Of a stretch of DNA of 21,740 nt, positions 1 to 7,392 are shown in pieces. The stretch spans positions 1-21,740 of the forward strand of contig NZ_JNYD01000053.1 in assembly GCF_000717175.1 (NCBI RefSeq). The letters are read 5' to 3'. The DNA is from Pseudonocardia autotrophica (GTDB lineage: Bacteria; Actinomycetota; Actinomycetes; Mycobacteriales; Pseudonocardiaceae). The position numbers and the translations under genes are program-made. The notes beneath the pieces were generated by a model, which saw only the letters and a list, made by a program, of their open reading frames with translations, made no database searches and was not told the DNA's origin. Every line of letters begins with the position of its first letter. The first letter of the stretch is position 1.

Positions 1-131
1 CTCACCGGCCCCGAAAGCTCGCATGAGCAGCCACGATGCTGCCGCATCGCGGCCAAAAACCCCTGCCCACTTGACAACAGGAGCCCCATATCAGCTCACG
101 GCCCTTCGGCACCGGGCACGTGAGGTCGTGT
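1..131. other. Unexplained left-edge segment abutting the broken DUF3987 gene
   Basis: Similarity to the DUF3987 family stops near position 131. To the left I see no recognisable coding sequence, although the minus-strand frame stays open to the window edge. The segment contains a T-rich stretch on the minus strand (complement of ccaaaaacccct at 52-63) and no inverted repeat that I can pair inside the window. It may be the edge of an insertion sequence, a deletion junction or an element end; the sequence shown does not decide between these. Confidence 0.35.
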
Positions 132-843
132 GAACCCGACAGGGAGAAGATGCCGCCCTCGACGGAGAGCACGGCGAGGCGGCCGCCATGTTCGGCGAGC
201 AGGGAGGCGGCGGCTTCGGTGGTGACGTCATCGGCGATCAGCCGCGGTAGCGGCGGGACCGCAATCTCGTCGGCCGCGATCGCGGCGTCTTGGGCGGAGG
301 CGAGGGCTTCCTCGCGGCTGAGTCGTCGCGGGCTTGGGTGGCGTCTTTGGCGCGGCGCTCGGCCTCGGTCTGAACGATCCTCTTTGCCAGCTCGGCTTCG
401 ACAATCCGCGGGCGAGCTTGCTCGACGAGGGTCTGTTCGGCCTCCAGCAGCGGGGCCGTCATGGCGGCGAAGACGGCGCTCTTGCGGGAGCCGGGTGGCA
501 TCGCGACCACCGTGTAGAGGTTGAGCGGCTCCCGCCAGCCCGGCCGGACCTCGAGCTCGGCCCGCCCGCCGGCCGCCGTGGACAGTGCGGCCAGGGCGAG
601 GCAGCCGGGTAGGTCCAGCGGGGTCTGGGTGAACTCGGCGACCGCGAGGACCATGTCGGCCACCCACGGCGGGAGTGCGTCGACCGGGAACGGCGGCACC
701 AGCCGCCGTGGGGTGAGCGGCGTGGGGTCTGCGTCCCAGCCCTGCGGCCCGGCCGTGTCCTCGCCGTGCAGGACGGCGAGGTGGCGGTCGGCGTCGAGGC
801 CGGTGAGGATGTCGTGGGCGGTCCGGCGGGACCGGGAGGTCAC
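132..843 (-). pseudogene. DUF3987 primase-helicase-like protein, frameshifted and truncated
   Basis: The intact family is a P-loop helicase-like replication partner of primase/polymerases on mobile elements. The reading frame starts at GTG 843 behind AGGAG and overlaps the stop of the upstream primase gene as GTGA, so the two were translationally coupled. It reads through the DUF3987 N-terminus (PPFPVDALPPWVADMV, then VVAMPPGSRKSAVFAAM, a Walker-A-like PPGSRKS). Around 310-345 the coding sense moves to another minus frame, which continues the family pattern (SREEALASAQDAAIAADE, PLPRLIADDVTTEA, GGRLAVLSVEGGIF). Similarity then stops near 131, before the rest of the ATPase core. Both a frameshift and a truncation are therefore visible. 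A sequencing error could explain the first but not the second. The primase upstream looks intact, so replication by this pair is probably impaired. Confidence 0.75.
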
Positions 844-1745
844 CGTAGTTCTCCTGTCGTCGAGATCCGGCGCGGTCGGCGGCTGCCGGCGGCGAGACCG
901 GAGCGGACGGTGGCGTCGGCTTCCGCGGATGGCAGGCCAATGACGGCCGAAGCTTCGGCCAGGGCCGCAACCGCAAGTCCTCTGGGCAGGACGTCGGCGG
1001 CGACGAGTTGACCCAGCGCGAACGCGGCGCGATTGAGGGTGTCGTTGCGACAGCCGGGATGCGCCGCCAGCACGGTCTCCAGCTCGCCGTGCAGCGCTGC
1101 CGCGGCGTAGCGGGAGCGGCGGCCGACCACGTCAAGCAGCGGGGCGAAGTCGCGTCGCCTCGGACTGCGGGAGGGCTCGGGCGCCGGTTCGCGCAGCCGG
1201 TCGGCGATCCAGTCTGGTAGTGGTGCGAGGACGTCGTGGCCGTTGCTGCGGTAGCGGCGCCCCCGCACGATCGAGCCCGCTGCGACGACGTAGCCGCCGC
1301 ACGCGCGGACGTCGATGAGCCAGCCGAGGCGCCCGGCCGAGTTGCGTATCCGGAGGCCGTCGGGCGCACGGAAGTACAAGTGCTCGCCGCCGGAGGCGGT
1401 CTGCACGGTCAGCGTCTCGAACGGCGCGGGCTGCCCGGTTTCGTCGGCCAAAGCGGCAAGGACGTCGGCTCCGTCGTTTATCCCGGGCCGATCCCACTGG
1501 CTCGGGCGCTCGGCGCCGTGAGCAGGGGTGTCCAGGTCGATGACCACAAGCGCGGAGGGCCCGCAGGCCAGCCCGATGTTGAATCTCCCCTTCGACCAGG
1601 CCTTGCGGATGCGTGCCTCGCCGGTGGTGGCTCGGGCTTCCCAGTCGCGGACGGCCGGGCGCTTGTCGTTGGGCCGCAGGGGGAAGACCCGCCAACCACG
1701 CGCTGCGTTGGCGAGTGCCGAGCGCAGCAGATCAGCGTCGGTCAT
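840..1745 (-). CDS. Bifunctional DNA primase/polymerase (prim-pol) domain protein
   Basis: This 301-residue protein has the N-terminal prim-pol fold of the archaeo-eukaryotic primase superfamily and probably primes and extends DNA during replication of the excised or transferred element. Visible motifs are the acidic pair in VVIDLDTP (D70, D72), the SGGEHLYF histidine motif (H122) and the third acidic position in IDVRACGGYVVAAGS (D145). The C-terminal part (about 190-290) is a helical PriCT-like region. The ATG at 1745 is chosen because GGGAGG lies 8 bases upstream; an in-frame start at 1808 would lack this site and cross the divergent promoter region. The gene overlaps the following DUF3987 gene by 4 bases. 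Streptomyces Rep-type and prophage primases are the closest alternatives. Family call firm, exact role inferred. Confidence 0.88.
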   Translation of the reverse strand: MTDADLLRSALANAARGWRVFPLRPNDKRPAVRDWEARATTGEARIRKAWSKGRFNIGLACGPSALVVIDLDTPAHGAERPSQWDRPGINDGADVLAALADETGQPAPFETLTVQTASGGEHLYFRAPDGLRIRNSAGRLGWLIDVRACGGYVVAAGSIVRGRRYRSNGHDVLAPLPDWIADRLREPAPEPSRSPRRRDFAPLLDVVGRRSRYAAAALHGELETVLAAHPGCRNDTLNRAAFALGQLVAADVLPRGLAVAALAEASAVIGLPSAEADATVRSGLAAGSRRPRRISTTGELR

Positions 1746-1806
1746 CGCGCTCGCCTCCCGGTGCGAAGCGGAGAACATGTCGGGGAACTGGCGCATACTC
1801 GGCGAC
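1746..1806. promoter_or_regulatory. Divergent promoter region between primase and the 194-aa gene
   Basis: This 61-base gap separates two divergent genes. The left side carries the primase ribosome site (GGGAGG on the minus strand). On the plus strand CATACT at 1794-1799 sits 7 bases before the ATG at 1807, the geometry of a -10 box for a leaderless transcript, and no Shine-Dalgarno sequence precedes that ATG. The assignment is inference from spacing only. Confidence 0.4.
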
Positions 1807-2391
1807 ATGTCGTGGACACCGACCGAGCCGCAGTGGACGGTCCCGTCGCTCCACGAGATCGCCGACCTGCACTGGCTCGCCTACGCCGAGGCGACCGAGT
1901 CGGGCTCGGGCCGCGCAGCCGGAATCGTCGCGACGCTGGCGTGGGTCCGTGGTGGACACGTCGCGCCGATGACCGGCCGCGAGGAACGTCCGGTGAGCCG
2001 GGCCCTCGCCGAGGCTGAGCTCTGGGCTGCTCGCGCAGCCCTCGCCCCTGACGCTGCTCCGCCTGCTCACGCTCTGTCCCAGACGCTCGGTGTCGATTAC
2101 TGCCCGCCGCTCGACGTGCCGCCCGCCAGAGCCGACGGCACTGCAGCAACCTTGGGTTGGCTGCTCGGCACAACCGCGTCTCCCCCGATGCCGTTGCCGG
2201 CGCGGCGTGCCGACGGGCAGCTGGTCGAGGCTCAGGAGTTGATCGAGGCGGCGATGGCGGCGGCGCCGCACAAGATCTGGGGACCGGAGCAGCGTCATGC
2301 CGCCCGGAACGAGGCACGGGCGACCGTGGAGCGGTCGCGGCGCCTGACCGCGCGGATAGCGGCGGCGCGGCAGCGGGTGCAGTCGGGCTAG
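1807..2391 (+). CDS. Hypothetical protein of the transfer region (194 aa)
   Basis: I do not recognise the family. It begins MSWTPTEPQWTVPSLHEIAD and is rich in alanine and charged helices. The middle has an AEAELWAARAAL helix and the end is an arginine-rich helix (residues about 155-190, ARNEARATVERSRRLTARIA) suited to nucleic-acid or coiled-coil contact. It is the only plus-strand gene in the left half, diverges from the primase and ends convergently on the relaxase gene, the two TAG stops overlapping by 3 bases. An ATG at 1777 in the same frame (GGAG 4 bases upstream) is an alternative start; 1807 is preferred because of a correctly spaced -10 box for a leaderless message. Codon positions show strong GC3, supporting a real gene. 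Confidence 0.6.
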   Translation: MSWTPTEPQWTVPSLHEIADLHWLAYAEATESGSGRAAGIVATLAWVRGGHVAPMTGREERPVSRALAEAELWAARAALAPDAAPPAHALSQTLGVDYCPPLDVPPARADGTAATLGWLLGTTASPPMPLPARRADGQLVEAQELIEAAMAAAPHKIWGPEQRHAARNEARATVERSRRLTARIAAARQRVQSG

Positions 2392-5300
2392 TGTTCGGCG
2401 ACGGCTTCGGCGTCCCATTCCGGGACCTCCTCTCGGGTCTGCTGCCAGGCAGCCACGTCGCGGACGGCGGCGTCCTCGGCCTCGCGCTGGGCGTCTGCTG
2501 CATCGCGGGCCGCGATCTCGGCGAGCGCGAGCTGCGCGCGGCCCACGGCTGCGTTGGTCTCGTCGACCGTCGGGATCCGCCCTCGGCTGTCCTGGGCGGT
2601 CTCACTGGGCTCGGCAACGCTGATATCTCGGACGTCGGGCACGTCCGTCTCGACGCCGGAGCGCAGGTCACCGGACTGCGAGTGCTCGAGGTCGGCGACG
2701 TCCAGCTCGCTGATCTCGCGGTGCCGCTCCTCCTCGCGCTGGCTGGCGAGGTGCACCGCGAGCCACTCCTCGGCGGTCACGCGATCCACCGGGTGAGCGA
2801 GGTCGACACCGCGCGCGCCGAGCTCGACCCGTGCGCGTTCGGCCCGATCGCGGGTCTGAGCAGTGTGGACGAACCAGGCCGCGCGGGCCCGGTCGGCGAC
2901 TTCGAGCTGCGCCGCCCGCTCGGCCAGCGACTCGGCCTCGGCGCGAGCCTTCTCCGCGGCGACGCGCAGCGCATCCCGCTCGGCGTCGTCAGAGATGGTC
3001 TCGGCGCGGGCCGCCCAGATCTCTGCGTCGCCGGCCGTCTTCGCCGCCTGCTGATGAACCTGATCGAGCTCGTCGCCGACCCACCGCGGCGCCCACGCGG
3101 TCTCGCGCTCGTAGGCGCGGACCCGCATTCGCAGCTGCCCATCGGTCAGATCTGCTTCCTCGGCGCCGGCGTCGGGCAGGCCCAGTGCGCGATGGGCAGC
3201 ACGAAAGAGGGCAGCAGATTCGGCAAGGCCGGCGGCAGGTGCCGCGCCGAGTGGGTCGTGCTCGTCTGTGTGGTCGGCGAGTTCGCGGTAGGCGGCCGCC
3301 CAACCGGCTCGCCGTTCCCACTCTGCCCGCCCGACGACATCGTCGGGCACGGGCCCGAGCGCTGTCTGAGCCCACGGCGGCGGCTCGGACGCGAGTTCGG
3401 CGCCGAGTTCGTGACGGCGCAGGTCAACGGCCTCGGCCCGTTCCCGCAGCCAGTCGGCCCAGTCCGCAGGAGCATCACGCGGGACGAGATCGGCCGCAGA
3501 CTCGATCTCAGGCGTCAGCCTGCCGTGCAGCGTGGTGGTAATGCGGTGGTGCAACACCTGCGCTGGTGAGCGGGCGTCGTCGAGGCCGCGGCCGTCGATC
3601 GCTCCGCGCAATACGGCGGCGGGATCGTGCCCGGCGAGCTCGGCAGTGCGCAACAAGCGATCCAGCGAGCTCAACGCCTCGTCGGCGGCCAGGCGTTCGC
3701 GGATCCGCGGTTCAAGGACTCCGTTGACGGCGAGCCGGTCGAGCGTGGCCGCAGTCCGGCCGGACGTCACGTGGCCGACGCCCTCGATGAGCTGCCCGGC
3801 GTGGGTGAGTGTCGACCGAGCGGTGATGTCCGCCTGCTCGCGCTCGGCAAGCGCGGTCTGATCCGCCTCCGCCGTAGCGAAGAGGTCGGCGAGGATCGCG
3901 CGAGCCGTGCGTGGCTCGGTCTCCAGCGTCTGGCCGGGGAGCGCGTCTGACGCGGTCGGGCGGGTGACGGTCCACGCGATGTTGCGCTCCCGGCCGCGGG
4001 TCAGAGCGACGTACACGGCGGAGGCGTCGGCGCCAGGGGCGAGGACCGCGTGCGCCGTGTCGACCGTGCGGCCCTGCGCGGCGTGCACGGTGCTGGCGTA
4101 GGCCAGCGCGAGGTGCGAGCGCACGTACTCCGGGGACAGCTGGATCGCCTCACCGCCGAGCACCGGCGTCACCGTCAGCCCGCCGTCCTCGCGCAGTCCG
4201 GTCACGCGATAAGTGCTGCGGTTGATCGGCGCCCGGGTGTTCCCAGCGAAGCCGACCAGGTTCCAGCCGTTGCGGCGCGCCTGCACGAGATCGCCGACTC
4301 CCGCGACGGTGCCCTGCAACCTGAGCTCGACGCCGCGTTCCTCAACTCGGCCGAGATCGACGAGTTGGGCGCGCAACTCCGCGCTCGCCCTCGCCGCGGC
4401 GTCGTTGCCGCCGACGATCAGCACCGAGTCGCGCCCGGCGAGCGTGTCGGCCAACCACGCGCGGGCTGCTGCGGCCTCGGCCTGCTCGGGTGCGCCGGCG
4501 TCGACCAGCCGGCCGTGGCGCTGGTAGGCGTCGAGTGCGTCGGGTCGGCCCTCGCGCAGCTGCAGCGAGGCCTGGCGTTCCCAGTCCGCGGCGAAGCGGC
4601 GGACCTCGCCGAGGTGATAGGTGAGGCCCCGCTCGCCGACGTCGGCCAGCGCCCCTCCCGGTCCCACCGCGCCGAGCTGGCGCGGATCGCCTACCAGCAG
4701 AAGCTTGGCGCCGGCGGCGTCGCAACGACGGGTGATCTCGGCCAGCTCGCCGGTCGAGGCCATCCCGGCCTCGTCGACCACGACCAGGTCGCCCTCGCGG
4801 GGCACCATGTTCCCGGGCGTGTTCGACAGCCACCGCGCGGTGTTCGCCGCCGTCAGCCCCTCCTCGGCGAGCAGGTCCGCCGCGACCTGGGACGGCGCGA
4901 GGCCGAGGACGCGGCGCCCGGAGTGCGTCCAGGCGTCGGTCAGCGCCCCGACCGTGAAGGTCTTGCCGGTTCCAGCCGCGGCAGCGAGGACCTCGACGCG
5001 CGCTCCTGAGGTCAGTACGCCCCGCACGGCGGCGGCCTGATCGGCGCCGAGCTCGTGGCCGGACTCGGCGAACCGGGCCACGATCGCGTCGGCCTCCGCG
5101 TGATCGAGCGCATCCGCGCCGCGCAGCACGGCGGTGCGCCGCAGCAGGCGTTCCGCGGCAAGTTGACCGGGCGCGCTGTATCGCTCCCCGCCCGGCCGCG
5201 CGAACATCGACGACCCGTCCTGGCGACGCAGCTCTCCCGGCAGGGAGTCCAGCACCGGCGGCGGAGTGATCGGCACGGCCTGAGCGAGCGCGGTGTCGGT

Positions 5301-6644
5301 CAGCTTCTCCAGCAGTGGCCGAACCTGGTCCGGCTGAATGCCCAGCTGGCCGGGCAGCTCGTCGGATATCGCGCGCATCAGGTCCGCCCGCGACCAGGAC
5401 GCCCGCGCTGTGCCGACGTTGGCCAGCGCGCGCTCGACGACGTCCTCGACCGACCACTCCCCAGCCGCACCTTCCTTCTGGGCGCGCTCGACCACCTGAT
5501 GCGCGACATGGTTCAGGCCGCCGGCGACGGCTTGCCTGGCCTCGGCCTCCCACCGGTCGAGCCGCTCGCCCAGCGACTCGCCGTCGTGGCTCTTCGCCGC
5601 GCGAGTGGCGAGGGTGGCCTGTTGGGCGAGCCGGGTGCGCTCCAGTGGGGAGGGCTCTCGCCCGAAGCGGGCGGTGAACGCGTCGACCAGCTCCCGCGTG
5701 CGGGCGGTGATGGCGTGTCGGCGGGAGGAGAACAGCTCCAGCAGCTCCGGTTCGATGCCGACGATCTCGCGCGCCCGCCCGTCGGGGCGGGTGGCCAGCT
5801 CCACCCCGAGTGTCCGCGACAGGTGGGCTTCCATGACCCGCTCGGCGATCGCGCCCGCCGCACCCCGGTGGGCGTGGATGGTGCGGGAGTCCAGCGCCCG
5901 CCACTTGCCGTCGACGGACTGGACGCGGTTGAGGATCGCGTTGTGCACATGCAGCTGCGGGTCCCGGTTGCGGGAGTCGTGCTGCAGGAACTGGGCGACG
6001 ACGAACTCGTGGGCGTCCACCCACCGCCCGCCACCACCCCCGTGGTGACCAGCACGTGCGTAGCCGGCCGCGTCCTGCAGGTAGTCGAGTCCGGCGCGGG
6101 CCCCTTCGAGCACCGCGTCCTCCACCGCCCGCTGGTGCGCCGCCCACGCTGCGGCCGCCCGCTCGTCTCCCGCCGCGCGGGCGTCATTGGCGGCTCGCTC
6201 GAAGGCGGCACCGAGCACCGTCACGCTCTTCGGCGCCGAGAAGGTCGCGTCGATGAACGCCACCGCTTGCCGCGAGGACTGCTCGGCCTGCGAGCGCAGC
6301 TCGGCCCGCCGCTCCGGCCCTGCCTGCGGCTCGGCCGCCAGCAACTCCGCGTGAATTTGTTCGGGCGACCGGAACTTCTTGTGCGGAGCTGCCAACGGCG
6401 CTGCCTCGCCCCACGTCGACCGCGATTGCGCCGCGGGATCGCGTGGGTCGAGCAGGTGCGTATAGACGGCCTCCATCAGCTCGGCGTCGACCTCACCGGC
6501 GAGCCCGAGGCGCTCGGCCCCGGCCCCGTACCAGAGCCCGGCAGGCTCCCCGGCCGCGACGGCGCCGGTGTAGTAACCCTCCCGGCCGCCGGCGACAGGA
6601 CCGGTCAGGTAGCCGACGTCATGGCCGATCGCGAGGCTCAGCAC
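2388..6644 (-). CDS. MobF-family conjugative relaxase-helicase (TrwC/TraI-like)
   Basis: This 1418-residue protein should nick the transferred strand at oriT, stay bound to its 5' end and unwind the DNA for export. Near the N-terminus is a tyrosine pair (Y24-Y25), the usual place for the catalytic tyrosines. The metal-binding triad is H222, H232 and H234 in QHDSRNRDPQLHVHN. A RecD-like superfamily 1 helicase follows: Walker A AGTGKT (K561), Walker B VVVDEAGM (D624-E625), HAAQGRT near 850 and YVALTRGRE near 880. The remaining 500 residues are alanine- and glutamate-rich helices, probably coiled coil. GTG 6644 is chosen because GGAGG lies 8 bases upstream and MLS resembles TrwC N-termini. A putative nic sequence lies just upstream. 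All relaxase and helicase motifs look intact. Confidence 0.95.
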   Translation of the reverse strand: MLSLAIGHDVGYLTGPVAGGREGYYTGAVAAGEPAGLWYGAGAERLGLAGEVDAELMEAVYTHLLDPRDPAAQSRSTWGEAAPLAAPHKKFRSPEQIHAELLAAEPQAGPERRAELRSQAEQSSRQAVAFIDATFSAPKSVTVLGAAFERAANDARAAGDERAAAAWAAHQRAVEDAVLEGARAGLDYLQDAAGYARAGHHGGGGGRWVDAHEFVVAQFLQHDSRNRDPQLHVHNAILNRVQSVDGKWRALDSRTIHAHRGAAGAIAERVMEAHLSRTLGVELATRPDGRAREIVGIEPELLELFSSRRHAITARTRELVDAFTARFGREPSPLERTRLAQQATLATRAAKSHDGESLGERLDRWEAEARQAVAGGLNHVAHQVVERAQKEGAAGEWSVEDVVERALANVGTARASWSRADLMRAISDELPGQLGIQPDQVRPLLEKLTDTALAQAVPITPPPVLDSLPGELRRQDGSSMFARPGGERYSAPGQLAAERLLRRTAVLRGADALDHAEADAIVARFAESGHELGADQAAAVRGVLTSGARVEVLAAAAGTGKTFTVGALTDAWTHSGRRVLGLAPSQVAADLLAEEGLTAANTARWLSNTPGNMVPREGDLVVVDEAGMASTGELAEITRRCDAAGAKLLLVGDPRQLGAVGPGGALADVGERGLTYHLGEVRRFAADWERQASLQLREGRPDALDAYQRHGRLVDAGAPEQAEAAAARAWLADTLAGRDSVLIVGGNDAAARASAELRAQLVDLGRVEERGVELRLQGTVAGVGDLVQARRNGWNLVGFAGNTRAPINRSTYRVTGLREDGGLTVTPVLGGEAIQLSPEYVRSHLALAYASTVHAAQGRTVDTAHAVLAPGADASAVYVALTRGRERNIAWTVTRPTASDALPGQTLETEPRTARAILADLFATAEADQTALAEREQADITARSTLTHAGQLIEGVGHVTSGRTAATLDRLAVNGVLEPRIRERLAADEALSSLDRLLRTAELAGHDPAAVLRGAIDGRGLDDARSPAQVLHHRITTTLHGRLTPEIESAADLVPRDAPADWADWLRERAEAVDLRRHELGAELASEPPPWAQTALGPVPDDVVGRAEWERRAGWAAAYRELADHTDEHDPLGAAPAAGLAESAALFRAAHRALGLPDAGAEEADLTDGQLRMRVRAYERETAWAPRWVGDELDQVHQQAAKTAGDAEIWAARAETISDDAERDALRVAAEKARAEAESLAERAAQLEVADRARAAWFVHTAQTRDRAERARVELGARGVDLAHPVDRVTAEEWLAVHLASQREEERHREISELDVADLEHSQSGDLRSGVETDVPDVRDISVAEPSETAQDSRGRIPTVDETNAAVGRAQLALAEIAARDAADAQREAEDAAVRDVAAWQQTREEVPEWDAEAVAEH

Positions 6645-6741
6645 CGCCGGCCTCCGACCGCGTCGTGTGCGTCCATCGGATCGTGATGCCTAGGTGTGTA
6701 TTGACTTTGGATCTTGAGTTGTTGATCTTGGAGGGGCGTCC
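6645..6741. other. Candidate oriT region with a MobF nic-like sequence
   Basis: This 97-base gap between the DUF4913 gene and the relaxase gene is AT-rich compared with its surroundings. TGTGTATTGACT at 6695-6706 (plus strand) matches 10 of 12 bases of the R388-type nic sequence TGCGTATTGTCT as I remember it. It is followed by two copies of GATCTTG (6710-6716 and 6724-6730). CCTAGG at 6689-6694 is palindromic. A clear R388-like hairpin directly 5' of the nic is not evident. Location beside a MobF relaxase gene is where oriT is usually found. Function is inferred. Confidence 0.5.
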
Positions 6742-7392
6742 TCATCGGTGGGCCTTCCGGTGCTGTGCGCGGTCGTGTTGCTCGGCGGTGGCGAGCTGCT
6801 GCTCGGTCGGTTCGGGCAGTGCGCGGCGCGTGGTCCAGGCGTGGACGACGTCGCTCGCGGCTTCGGCGAGCGGGGCAATCGGTGCTGGACCTGCGGCGTC
6901 TCCGCCTTCGATGTGCAGCGCGAGTTCGCAGCCGCCGACTGCGGCGCGCAGGCGCTTGACGACGCCGGGCCGGTAGCGGTCGTGCCAGTCCCCGATGCGC
7001 TGCCAGGAGCCGCCCTCGTCGGCGTAGGCCCCGGCGTGCGCGCCGCGCAGCCACCACAGCTCCTCGACGACGGCCGGATGCCAGAGCCAGCACGAGGGCA
7101 GCTCGGCATCCGGGTAGCGCAGGAACACCGTCTCGACCCAGTCGACCAGCTGCGTCATCTCCACCACGGCCGGATCCAGGTCCTCGGCGAGCAGCCACCC
7201 GCCGCCTGCTGAGCTTCGCCCGCCCTCGCCCGTCGCGGCCGGGGCGTCGTCCGCCGGCGGGCGCGAGCGGGAGAGGCGGGTGACGTCTCCCGCCAGCTGG
7301 CGGACCAGGGCATCGAGCTCGCCCAGTCGACGCTGGGTCCGCTCCAGCGAGCGGGCGAAGGCCGTGATCACGGTTTCGCGTTCGTCGGTCAC
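6742..7392 (-). CDS. DUF4913 domain protein (216 aa)
   Basis: This protein belongs to a family common in actinobacterial mobile elements, without an established biochemical role. The N-terminal third (about 1-45) is a helix with heptad character (AFARSLERTQRRLGELDALVRQL), followed by a low-complexity linker. The tryptophan-rich DUF4913 core lies at about 75-150 (TQLVDWVETVFLRY, SCWLWHPAVVEELWWLRGAH, WQRIGDWHDRY). GTG 7392 is chosen because it overlaps the coupling-protein stop as GTGA; the ribosome site is weak, consistent with translational coupling. The tight linkage to the TraD-like gene and the position just before oriT suggest a transfer accessory, perhaps at the coupling-protein or relaxosome interface, but that is inference. 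Confidence 0.8.
   Translation of the reverse strand: MTDERETVITAFARSLERTQRRLGELDALVRQLAGDVTRLSRSRPPADDAPAATGEGGRSSAGGGWLLAEDLDPAVVEMTQLVDWVETVFLRYPDAELPSCWLWHPAVVEELWWLRGAHAGAYADEGGSWQRIGDWHDRYRPGVVKRLRAAVGGCELALHIEGGDAAGPAPIAPLAEAASDVVHAWTTRRALPEPTEQQLATAEQHDRAQHRKAHR

Noticed and set aside
2157..3569. 470-codon plus-strand frame overlapping the 194-aa gene and opposite the relaxase
   Set aside because: Mostly antisense to the relaxase coding sequence, with no family pattern.
4342..6147. Long minus-strand frame of about 600 codons inside the relaxase gene
   Set aside because: It lies out of frame within the MobF relaxase, has low-complexity Arg/Gly/Ala composition and none of the motifs; it is a GC-rich shadow.
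5055..6686. 543-codon plus-strand frame opposite the relaxase N-terminal half
   Set aside because: Antisense to the HUH and tyrosine motifs of a clearly real gene; repetitive composition.
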